DNA from: an uncultured Eubacteriales bacterium
Lineage (GTDB): Bacteria; Bacillota; Clostridia; Oscillospirales; Acutalibacteraceae
Length of the DNA stretch: 35,947 bases
NCBI GenBank assembly: GCA_934675165.1
Contig: CAKUPP010000009.1
Location: forward strand, 1 to 35,947
Direction: 5' to 3'
Made by a program: the position numbers and the translations under genes
The notes under the pieces: generated by a model
Databases searched by the model: none
Seen by the model: the letters and a program-made list of their open reading frames with translations, nothing else
What the model was told of the DNA's origin: nothing
In this document: piece after piece, positions 15,011-22,712 of the stretch
Position numbering within the stretch: position 1 is the first letter of the stretch
Layout: each line of letters opens with the position of its first letter

Positions 15011-17164
15011 ATGAGTGAAAAAGAAATTAATATTGTAAAGCATGTATCCTTAACTAAGGTTAAAGCGCCATTTGAACTGATGGCACTTAAAAATAATAGC
15101 AATTTTTGTGGTTCTTTAATTAAAGGTTCTGGCATGACGCAGCTTGTAAACGAATTTGAAAGTGAGAACGAAACACATCGTCCTCTTGTTTATGATGTTT
15201 CCAAAGCTTATTTAGGAGACTCAGATGCTCTTGCGCGTATAACTGAGCTTTTGTTGCAACTTCGTGCTGCTCAAAGTGATCAAAGTATTTTTGTTCAAAA
15301 CAATACAGTTTTAAGAGAACAAATTCTTAGCCAACTGAAAAATGAAATTTTACGTGTAAATAATCGGTTAAGTAAAAATCAGATAAAAAATTTAGAAGTT
15401 ATTTCTAACAATAACTTTGATGAAAAACAGCTTGCAGAAATTTTAAAGTCAATTTTGCAAAGTTCAAAAAAAAAATCAGGTGAGTCCGGCAAATCGATTG
15501 CATTAAATATGCAAGGTGCTGGAGCGTCTGGCGTTTCTATTTTTGACAGGTTTTTTAAAAACTATTCCACAATTGTTGAAAATTCAATTCGTAGTACAGA
15601 ACTTGTTAATAGAATTTTTAAAAATGTTTCTTATAGAAATGAATTTTTTGATACCAAGTTAAAGTCCAAAGTTCATCTGGAAAATAAAAAAGGAAACTTG
15701 ATTTCTTCGCCGAAGCGTGTATATTCCGATAATACTTTAAAAGAAGTTTCGCAAATACAGGCAACAGAATCTTCGGAATTTACACGTTCTTACGAAGAAA
15801 ATGTTTTAAGAAAAATATCAATTTTTACGCCCAAAGTAAAATATGAAAAAAAAGCATCTGTAATTGATTTTTTAACAAATATTAGCAAATTTGTTGAAAA
15901 AATATCAAGTAAACCGTTATTGCTTGAAAATTTTTCGAAGAGGCATTTTAGTAAAATAAAAAATGTCAAAGAAAATGTTACTGATACTAAGTTAACCGAA
16001 AAAGATACTTTTGAAACTAAATTTGTTAATAGAACTATGCACATAAATAGTTCTGAATTTCAACAAGAAAATTTTGTGAATAAAGATAATTTTGAATCTT
16101 ATCAATATGTGCTTACAAAAAAATTAGGTGATGTAGTAAGAGAAAATAACTTAATACTCAATAAATTTAAAACTAAAGAGATTAAACATAGTGATGTTTT
16201 TAAAAAGAGTACCATAAAAAATGAAAATTTATTAGAAAGAGAATTACATGAAGATAATTATTCACAAATTCAAAAATTTGATCGTGAAAAATTATTTTAC
16301 AGAAAAAAAATTGAAACGCATTCAGATGTTCAAAATCTTGCACCTCAGCAGATTGTAAATGAGGTTATAGAAAACAAATATAAAAAAGATTTTGTTAAAG
16401 TTAGAGAGCGCATTCAGAAAGTGATAAATCTTCTTACTCACAAAAACATTCATGAAGTATTTGAAATTAAAGATAGAAAGCTAAAAGGTGAGACAGAATT
16501 TTTAGATAAAGTTTTTTTACAGCACAGTACTGGCGGTACGGTACCTACTGATAAAAGTTTAAAAAAGTTTGATGAAATATATAAATTTACGCCTGTCTAT
16601 AAATATGAAAATGATTTAAAAGAGGAAAAGATTCAAAATTTATTTTTTAAAAAAATTAGTAGTGTGTTAGACCCTAAAACAGTAAGACGTTTAAGTTTTA
16701 AATTTACCGAGGAAAATATTTATAAAAAATTTGCATCTTCTGCTGTGGATAAATATATTTTTGATAATCAAAAAATAGAGAAAAATTTAAAACTAAACGG
16801 TAAAAAAGTATATCGTGAATTTATGGGAAAAGTTTCACCATCTTTTGAGTACATGATATATAAAGAAAATAAACCGATGGTTATAAAAGAGGAATCGAAA
16901 GAAAAAAGTAAAAAAAGTGATGACAAGCATAATTTGAAAGAAAAACTAAAAACTAAAGAAAAATCTCAGATGCAAAAATCTCAAAAAGTAGATTTTTCTA
17001 AAATAGAAAAGAGTATATTAGATAAAGTTTTAAAAAAATCTGATGTTGAAAAAATGATAGAGACTTATCTTGAAGATATAAATATTGAATCAATATCAGA
17101 GAGAGTGATGAGTAGTTTTGAAGAACGATTCGATACTAACAATTGTAGAAGCGGTGTGTTTTAA
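15011..17164 (+). CDS. Large Lys-rich protein of the particle operon, function unknown
   Basis: The product is 717 residues. GGCGG at 14998-15002 lies before the ATG. I recognise no family. The N-terminal ~170 residues look folded and helical. A small Gly/Ala-rich stretch follows (NMQGAGASGVSIFDRFFK, ~residue 170). The middle is long, Lys/Asn/Phe-rich and low in complexity, with a recurring F-T-P-x(2)-KYE motif (SIFTPKVKYEKK and YKFTPVYKYEND). The end is a highly charged linker plus a helix (ISERVMSSFEERF) before CRSGVF; short helices of this sort occur in small eCIS proteins near the hub. It has no transmembrane segment. By length it is a tape-measure candidate; it could equally be a hub extension or adaptor replacing the LysM protein usually found here. 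Confidence 0.8.
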   Translation: MSEKEINIVKHVSLTKVKAPFELMALKNNSNFCGSLIKGSGMTQLVNEFESENETHRPLVYDVSKAYLGDSDALARITELLLQLRAAQSDQSIFVQNNTVLREQILSQLKNEILRVNNRLSKNQIKNLEVISNNNFDEKQLAEILKSILQSSKKKSGESGKSIALNMQGAGASGVSIFDRFFKNYSTIVENSIRSTELVNRIFKNVSYRNEFFDTKLKSKVHLENKKGNLISSPKRVYSDNTLKEVSQIQATESSEFTRSYEENVLRKISIFTPKVKYEKKASVIDFLTNISKFVEKISSKPLLLENFSKRHFSKIKNVKENVTDTKLTEKDTFETKFVNRTMHINSSEFQQENFVNKDNFESYQYVLTKKLGDVVRENNLILNKFKTKEIKHSDVFKKSTIKNENLLERELHEDNYSQIQKFDREKLFYRKKIETHSDVQNLAPQQIVNEVIENKYKKDFVKVRERIQKVINLLTHKNIHEVFEIKDRKLKGETEFLDKVFLQHSTGGTVPTDKSLKKFDEIYKFTPVYKYENDLKEEKIQNLFFKKISSVLDPKTVRRLSFKFTEENIYKKFASSAVDKYIFDNQKIEKNLKLNGKKVYREFMGKVSPSFEYMIYKENKPMVIKEESKEKSKKSDDKHNLKEKLKTKEKSQMQKSQKVDFSKIEKSILDKVLKKSDVEKMIETYLEDINIESISERVMSSFEERFDTNNCRSGVF

Positions 17165-17199
17165 TTAAATATTATTTTTTAGTAAGGGATGTTAAAAAT

Positions 17200-18387
17200 A
17201 TGGGACTAGGTAGCATTATAAGCGGTATAGCTGGGGCGTTAAGCGGAGGGGCAGCAGGAATGCCTACCGAGTATAAGCTGAAGATAACTGTTGATGGAGC
17301 AGAAATAAAGGAACGAAAAAGTGATCCGTTTTTTAATTTGGATTTTGTTGAGATTAAGGAAAGTGTAGACGGGAAAGCTTCTAGTTGTTATATAAGGTAC
17401 GGGTATCCTCAGTTTTTGTATGGAAAAAATGGTTTTGATTTTGGTAAATTTGTTGGTAAATTTAAAATGGGATCGAAAATTGTAATATCAGCAGTAAAAC
17501 AAGGAAAAATGACAGGAACAGTTTTATTTATTGGATATGTTTATGAATCTGATATAAATATTTCGAAAGATTACCCTGAGTCGGGTGAATGTATTTTTGA
17601 AGTAAAAGCTTTAGATGGTCGACTAAGTACAATGAAAAATAAAAAAACTGAGATTTATAAAATCCAAAGGAGTTATTCGGCAGTAATTGACGGTATTTTG
17701 TCACGTTATAAAGCAGTGCTGTCCAAAGGTAAAGTAACTGCTGGGAAAGAAAAATTTGCTAAATGTTTTTACGAATACCAGTGTGATGAAAGTGATTATG
17801 AATTTTTAATTCGAATAGCAAGTAGGATTGGTGCATTATTTTTTGTTAGAGAAGGAAAGTATTATTTTATAAATCCATCTATACCAGAAAATTCTAAATT
17901 TTTAACTATAACACCAAATGATTATGTTATAAAGGCAAAATCCAAGACAACCAATTGGGGAATTCCGGATTCAGTTGAAATTGTTACTGTGAATGATAAA
18001 GATGTAAAAAAGCCTATTGTTGGTAAAACTGAGAAAGCTTCGGCTATTGGTTCTGGAAAAGATGCTAAATCAATTAGTAAGCGAACTGGATTGAAATCAA
18101 TAATGCGATATGCAGATAATCGCTTTGAGAGTGTTAAGGAAGCAAAAGACGAAGCTCAGGCTATTTTTGATTTAAGGAGTTTAAATCTTTTGACTCTTAA
18201 TTTAAAAATGGTAGGGTCGCCATCATTTAAAGTTGGTCAAAGAGTTAATGTTGCTGAATTCGGAAAGCCTATTGACAATAAATATATAATTACGAAAATT
18301 GTCCATAGATTTAATGCATTTGGTAGAAAAGGTACGTATACTATGGAACTAGAGTTAAAGTCGAATTGCGTAGAAGTAATAAAATAG
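17200..18387 (+). CDS. Baseplate hub protein (phage late control gpD / gp27-like)
   Basis: The product is 395 residues. After a Gly/Ala-rich N-terminus (first ~21 residues), the protein shows the gpD/gp27 barrel pattern. Recognisable parts are LKITVDGAEIKERKSDPFFN, GYVYESDINI, CIFEVKALDGR, the FYEYQCDESDYEFLIRIASR block with GALFFVREG, and the final KIVHRFNAFGRKGTYTMELEL strand pair. Such hubs form the trimer that links tube and spike. The next gene, four codons away, encodes the matching gp5-like spike. Together they correspond to the two halves of VgrG/Afp8. Confidence 0.9.
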   Translation: MGLGSIISGIAGALSGGAAGMPTEYKLKITVDGAEIKERKSDPFFNLDFVEIKESVDGKASSCYIRYGYPQFLYGKNGFDFGKFVGKFKMGSKIVISAVKQGKMTGTVLFIGYVYESDINISKDYPESGECIFEVKALDGRLSTMKNKKTEIYKIQRSYSAVIDGILSRYKAVLSKGKVTAGKEKFAKCFYEYQCDESDYEFLIRIASRIGALFFVREGKYYFINPSIPENSKFLTITPNDYVIKAKSKTTNWGIPDSVEIVTVNDKDVKKPIVGKTEKASAIGSGKDAKSISKRTGLKSIMRYADNRFESVKEAKDEAQAIFDLRSLNLLTLNLKMVGSPSFKVGQRVNVAEFGKPIDNKYIITKIVHRFNAFGRKGTYTMELELKSNCVEVIK

Positions 18388-18405
18388 CAGTTGGGAGGCG
18401 AAAAT

Positions 18406-19209
18406 ATGCTGAAGTATGCTCAGGAAAGAAATTTAATTGATGGAGGCCTCAAAAGGGGAATCGTTCAAAGATATACAAATACCAGTGAAGCTACTTGCAA
18501 TAAAGTTAAAGTAAAGCTTGTGGATTTTGATGTCGTTTTGGAACAGGTTGATGTTATGACTAATGCGGCATATAAAAAAGGTAGTCAAGTTATTGGAAAT
18601 GTTCGTATACCGCATGACGGTGAGGAAGTTTTAGTTGGTTTTTTAGATGGAGATATAGCCCAACCGGTAATTATTGGTAGTCTTTATAGTCAGGGGATAA
18701 CACCTCCGGTTAATATTTTACAAAAAGAAAATGAAGAAACTGTCTTTTTGAAATTTCCGAGTAATCTTGAAATAGTTATAAACAGTGCCAAAGGTAAAGA
18801 ACAAGTTAATATAACTACTAAAAATGGAAATATCATTAATCTTGATGAAAGTAAAGAACAAAGTATTCTTACAGTTACAGATAAAAATAAAAAAACACAT
18901 TTTAAAATGGATTTTACGACAGGTAAAGGAACAATTGAAATTAAAGCAGAAAAGAAAATCGGCCTTATAGCAGGTAAAGAATCCATAATTATTGAAGATG
19001 GTAAAGGTATTAATGTGAATAGTACGAGTGGTAATGTAAAGATATCTGCTCAAAAAAATGTTAATGTAAATGCAACTACTAATTTTGCATGTTCTGCGAC
19101 TTCAGCTAAAATTGAAGCAAAGTCTGCAATGAATATTAAAGGAACGTCAGTAGCGGTAAATGCTCAGGGTATTGCAAGCTTTAAAGGTCAACTTACTCAA
19201 ATAAATTGA
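18406..19209 (+). CDS. Spike protein (gp5 OB-fold / VgrG C-terminal type)
   Basis: The product is 267 residues, from ATG 18406 after GGGAGG (18393-18398). Residues ~15-100 form the gp5/gpV OB-fold: GIVQRYTNTSEATCNKVKVK, IPHDGEEVLVGFLDGDIAQP and VIIGSLYSQGITPP. From ~115 to the end, short alternating strands (NVKISAQKNVNVNATTN, AKIEAKSAMNIKG, TSVAVNAQG) form the triple-stranded beta-helix needle. It caps the tube and is the first part to meet the target membrane. Neither a PAAR domain nor a PAAR gene follows, so the needle may be bare-tipped. It is in operon between hub and gp25. Confidence 0.92.
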   Translation: MLKYAQERNLIDGGLKRGIVQRYTNTSEATCNKVKVKLVDFDVVLEQVDVMTNAAYKKGSQVIGNVRIPHDGEEVLVGFLDGDIAQPVIIGSLYSQGITPPVNILQKENEETVFLKFPSNLEIVINSAKGKEQVNITTKNGNIINLDESKEQSILTVTDKNKKTHFKMDFTTGKGTIEIKAEKKIGLIAGKESIIIEDGKGINVNSTSGNVKISAQKNVNVNATTNFACSATSAKIEAKSAMNIKGTSVAVNAQGIASFKGQLTQIN

Positions 19210-19227
19210 TTATAAGAAGGTGATATT

Positions 19228-19614
19228 ATGGCGGTAATAGAAGGGTGGAAATTTCCGGTAGAGGTTGATGAAAAAAATGGAAAAATCAAAACTGTTGAAG
19301 ATAATGAATGTATAAAGCAAGATATAAAAATAATAATGGGTACGCAGTATAGTGAAAGAAAAGTTGTTCCGGAGTTCGGTACTGATATACGAAGATTTGT
19401 GTTTGATGTTGTGGATCCTCCATTTATAGATGATCTAAAAAAAGAAATTACTGATTCCATAAATCAGTGGGAAGAACACATAGATGACTTGAATGTTAAT
19501 GTAAGAGCAAATTCCGGGCCAATTTGTCGAGTGGATGTAAATGTGGATTATATTACTGATTTAGAACCCACTCAAGAGAGGGTAAGTCGGAGAGTGGATC
19601 AGAACGAAGAATAG
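19228..19614 (+). CDS. Baseplate wedge protein gp25-like
   Basis: This 128-residue protein belongs to the GPW/gp25 family, which nucleates sheath assembly at the baseplate. Diagnostic parts are GWKFPVEVDEKNGKI, the IKIIMGTQYSERKVVPEFGT stretch with DIRRFVFD (the EFGxDxxxxxF motif), and IDDLNVNVRANSG. AGAAGGTGAT gives a strong ribosome binding site six bases before the ATG. Gene order spike-gp25-J is the same as afp8-afp9-afp11 apart from the missing PAAR gene. Confidence 0.94.
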   Translation: MAVIEGWKFPVEVDEKNGKIKTVEDNECIKQDIKIIMGTQYSERKVVPEFGTDIRRFVFDVVDPPFIDDLKKEITDSINQWEEHIDDLNVNVRANSGPICRVDVNVDYITDLEPTQERVSRRVDQNEE

Positions 19615-19625
19615 ATATTTTGCGA

Positions 19626-19692
19626 GAAGGGAAGTGAATTGAGCCTGAATAAAATCCTGATTTTACATATAGGATTAGGCTCTCTATTATGA
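19626..19692 (+). promoter_or_regulatory. Hairpin and mini-ORF separating Shine-Dalgarno from the J-protein start
   Basis: GAAGGG (19626-19631) is the only good ribosome binding site in this gap, but it lies 57 bases before the ATG at 19689. Between them GAGCCT (19641-19646) pairs with AGGCTC (19677-19682) and AATCCT (19653-19658) with AGGATT (19671-19676). Folding would leave about 15 unpaired bases between Shine-Dalgarno and ATG. Alternatively, TTG 19639, seven bases after GAAGGG, opens a 17-codon frame (MSLNKILILHIGLGSLL) whose TGA overlaps the ATG as ATGA. Both point to controlled initiation of the next gene. Confidence 0.55.
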
Positions 19693-22600
19693 GTAAGATA
19701 CCAAAGCTTGATAGCAGAGATTCCAAAGAATTGCTTAAACAGATAAAAATGTTAGCTCGTCAGTATACACCGGAATGGAATTTTGATGAAAACAGTTCTG
19801 ATTTTGGTGTTGTGTTTTCAAAAATTTTTTCCTCTATGATGGAAGACACAATAAATAGATACAACAAAACTGCTTACAATCATTATTTAACGTTTTTAAA
19901 TATGCTTGGTGTAACTCTCAATCCTGCGGCTCCATCAACTGGAATGGTAGAAATAAAAGCATCGCCAGGTGCCACAGGTGTATACATTGATAAAGGTGTA
20001 GAGCTTTATGCTGATTCAGATGAAGATGGTACGCCTATTGTATATCAAACTGTAGATCCACTTTCCATTGTTGACACTGACATTTCCGGTATATGTTTTA
20101 CTGACAGAAAATCTGACTTTATAGGTAATGTGTTTAGTCGCGATGAAGATGAGGAAGATAAAAAATTTGAGCCTTTTAGAATATATGATAATGTATTTGT
20201 AAAAAATTTACAAAATCATATTGTTTATTTTAGAGATGACATCGTTTTTGATATGTCTAAAACGGAATTGGAGTTTAGATTTTTTAATAAATGGTCAGCT
20301 AGTAGAAACAAAGCTCTTCCTGATGTATTTTATGACCCGGAGAATGTAACATGGCAATATTACAATGGCCAAAAATGGGTAAATGTTGATAGTACAGAAA
20401 AAATTGATGATAAGGTAAAAATTAAATTTAATTCTTGTACACAAAATGTTTCGGTTATGGGTGAATCTGGGAAGTATATCAGATGTGTATTTAAGCGTGT
20501 TCCAGAAGATGGTATACAACTTAGTGGTGTAAAATATAGTTCAAATTCTCAAGTTTTATTACCTGATTCTATGAATTGTGATGATCTTGAAGTGGATTCC
20601 AAAGATTTTTACCCGTTTGGAGAACAGTATAATTCATATAATTATTTTAATATTGAGTGTAATGAAGCATTTACAAAAAAGGGTTCAGTTGTAGAAGTGT
20701 GTGCTTCTGTCCAACATGTAAAAGTAGATGTGGATATGCAAATGCCTGGGCGAAGATATAAACATGTTATGACTGATGCAGATTTTGCAGAACTCAAACC
20801 TGATGAGATAGTAATACAGAGTGTTGTTTGGGAGTATTGGAATGGGTTAGGGTGGAAAAAGCTTGAATGTAATGAAGAATCAAAGACCTTTTTTAATGCT
20901 GATAAAGCATTGCCTAGGGAACGTAAATTTAAGTTTAAGTGCCCAGAAGATTTGGAATCAATGCTAATTGGTTCTTCAGAAGGCCATTTTATTAGAGCGA
21001 GAATATTGAAGATGACTAATCAATATGACTATTACGCAAGTTATGTTACACCATTTGTGCATGAAGTTTCTATTTCATATAAATATGAGGGTGATGGACA
21101 CGCTGTAAAGGAGTTAATTTCTCATAATGATGTAAAAGATCGCAAAGTAATTATTCCTGAAACGGGTGTGGCTGACATAATGGAAAATAATTTGAATCCA
21201 TGCCCAACAATGTACTTGTGTTTAACTAAACCTATATCTGAAGGAATGATACGAATTTTTGTAGATATAGAAGAAGGCGTTCATAGGTATAACCCCACGT
21301 TAAAATGGGAGTATTTGGCGGATGACGAAAAAGGTGGTGCGGTATGGAAACATATTGATGTTGTGGATTCTACTAAAGATTTTTCACACAGCGATTCTAT
21401 TACGTTTATTGGTAAAAATGATTTTAAATCGTCAGATTTGTTTGGTCTTAAAGGTTATTTTTTAAGAATAATAAATCCGGATTGTAAATATTCTTCAGAC
21501 GAAGATATAGCTAATCGTTCTGTAATAAATGATATTAAATTTAATGCAGTTAAAATAATTCAGCGTGATAAGGCTGTGCCAGAATATTTTCTCATGGAAC
21601 CGGATGAAAAAAATAAAGTTTGTCAGCTTTCTGGTTCAAATATTTCTGAGGTTTCGGTTTGGATTGATGAATATGGAAGTGTTTCAACAAATGAACAAGA
21701 ACTTTTTTTACAAAAGTCATCTGAAGAAGTCAGACCTGAATACAATGATTTGGGTGTTTTACAAAATTTATGGGTAAAATGGAAACGCGTACCTAATTTA
21801 ATTGCATATGGCTTTAATGATAGGGTATATGAAATGGATTATACTACGGGTGAAGTTAAATTTGGAGATGGCAAAAATGGGAAAATACCACCACAGCAAT
21901 ATAATGAAAGTATAAAAATAGAATATTCTACGTGTAATGGAGTAGATGGCAATAAAGGTAAAAACCAAATAAGAGATTTTGTTGAATCTTTATTGGGGGT
22001 AGCATCTGTTGATAATTTTTCGCCGATAATGGGTGGCGTGAGTCGTGAAACAGTTGATAATGCAGCAAGCAGAGTTTTTAGTCAGGTTGCAGGAGGCAAT
22101 AGACTTGTTTCACTCTTTGATTTTGAAGATGCAATTAGATTTAATGACAGAAATATTTACAAAGTTAAATGTGTTGCTCATGTTGATGAAGATAACAAGC
22201 CGGCTGAAGGTGTTGTATCCATAGCTGTCTTGCCGCGAAAGTATATGCAGGGGTATGAAAAATTTCAGGGTATAAAAAATCATATATGGAATTTTTTAGA
22301 TCAAAAAGCACCCGCAACTCTTTCAAAATCTTCAAGAGTTAGAGTTTTTGAGGTGGGGTATGTTGAAACCTCAGTGCTTGCAGAGATAGTAATAGATGAT
22401 TTTAATGATTACCAAAGTGTGTATAGTTCTGTAGAAAATAGATTGAAAGAATTTTTAGATCCTGTTAAAGGAAATTTTTCAAAGCAAGGATGGGATATAG
22501 GACGATTCCCACAAAAAGAATTTATATATAATTATCTTAAGGTTATACCAGGGATTAAGTGGATAAAAAGTATAAATATTTTTACACACTTGTTGACTCC

Positions 22601-22697
22601 AAATGGTAAAAAAGAAATTGATTTTGAAAAAATAAAAGAACATCGTTTTGTAGTACCGGTATATGGTAAACCGGAAATAAATATAACAGTAAATTAA
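19689..22697 (+). CDS. Baseplate J-like wedge protein (Afp11/gp6-like)
   Basis: The product is 1002 residues. The N-terminus (IPKLDSRDSKELLKQIKMLA, RQYTPEWNFDENSSDFGVVF, then NRYNKTAYNHYLTFLNMLGV) and the C-terminal core are typical of the large gpJ/Afp11 protein that forms the baseplate wedge. C-terminal motifs are YTTGEVKFGDGKNGKIPP, the NFSPIMGGVSRETVDNAASR block and LVSLFDFEDAIRFND. Residues ~150-480 carry repeated WxYYNGQKWV-like and WEYWNGLGWKKL strands, as in large cyanobacterial and Gram-positive eCIS versions. ATG 19689 is the only standard start in a frame that is open only from 19653, despite no adjacent Shine-Dalgarno. It precedes a second J-like gene by six bases. Confidence 0.93.
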   Translation: MSKIPKLDSRDSKELLKQIKMLARQYTPEWNFDENSSDFGVVFSKIFSSMMEDTINRYNKTAYNHYLTFLNMLGVTLNPAAPSTGMVEIKASPGATGVYIDKGVELYADSDEDGTPIVYQTVDPLSIVDTDISGICFTDRKSDFIGNVFSRDEDEEDKKFEPFRIYDNVFVKNLQNHIVYFRDDIVFDMSKTELEFRFFNKWSASRNKALPDVFYDPENVTWQYYNGQKWVNVDSTEKIDDKVKIKFNSCTQNVSVMGESGKYIRCVFKRVPEDGIQLSGVKYSSNSQVLLPDSMNCDDLEVDSKDFYPFGEQYNSYNYFNIECNEAFTKKGSVVEVCASVQHVKVDVDMQMPGRRYKHVMTDADFAELKPDEIVIQSVVWEYWNGLGWKKLECNEESKTFFNADKALPRERKFKFKCPEDLESMLIGSSEGHFIRARILKMTNQYDYYASYVTPFVHEVSISYKYEGDGHAVKELISHNDVKDRKVIIPETGVADIMENNLNPCPTMYLCLTKPISEGMIRIFVDIEEGVHRYNPTLKWEYLADDEKGGAVWKHIDVVDSTKDFSHSDSITFIGKNDFKSSDLFGLKGYFLRIINPDCKYSSDEDIANRSVINDIKFNAVKIIQRDKAVPEYFLMEPDEKNKVCQLSGSNISEVSVWIDEYGSVSTNEQELFLQKSSEEVRPEYNDLGVLQNLWVKWKRVPNLIAYGFNDRVYEMDYTTGEVKFGDGKNGKIPPQQYNESIKIEYSTCNGVDGNKGKNQIRDFVESLLGVASVDNFSPIMGGVSRETVDNAASRVFSQVAGGNRLVSLFDFEDAIRFNDRNIYKVKCVAHVDEDNKPAEGVVSIAVLPRKYMQGYEKFQGIKNHIWNFLDQKAPATLSKSSRVRVFEVGYVETSVLAEIVIDDFNDYQSVYSSVENRLKEFLDPVKGNFSKQGWDIGRFPQKEFIYNYLKVIPGIKWIKSINIFTHLLTPNGKKEIDFEKIKEHRFVVPVYGKPEINITVN

Positions 22698-22712
22698 GGG
22701 CAGGTGAGTTTT

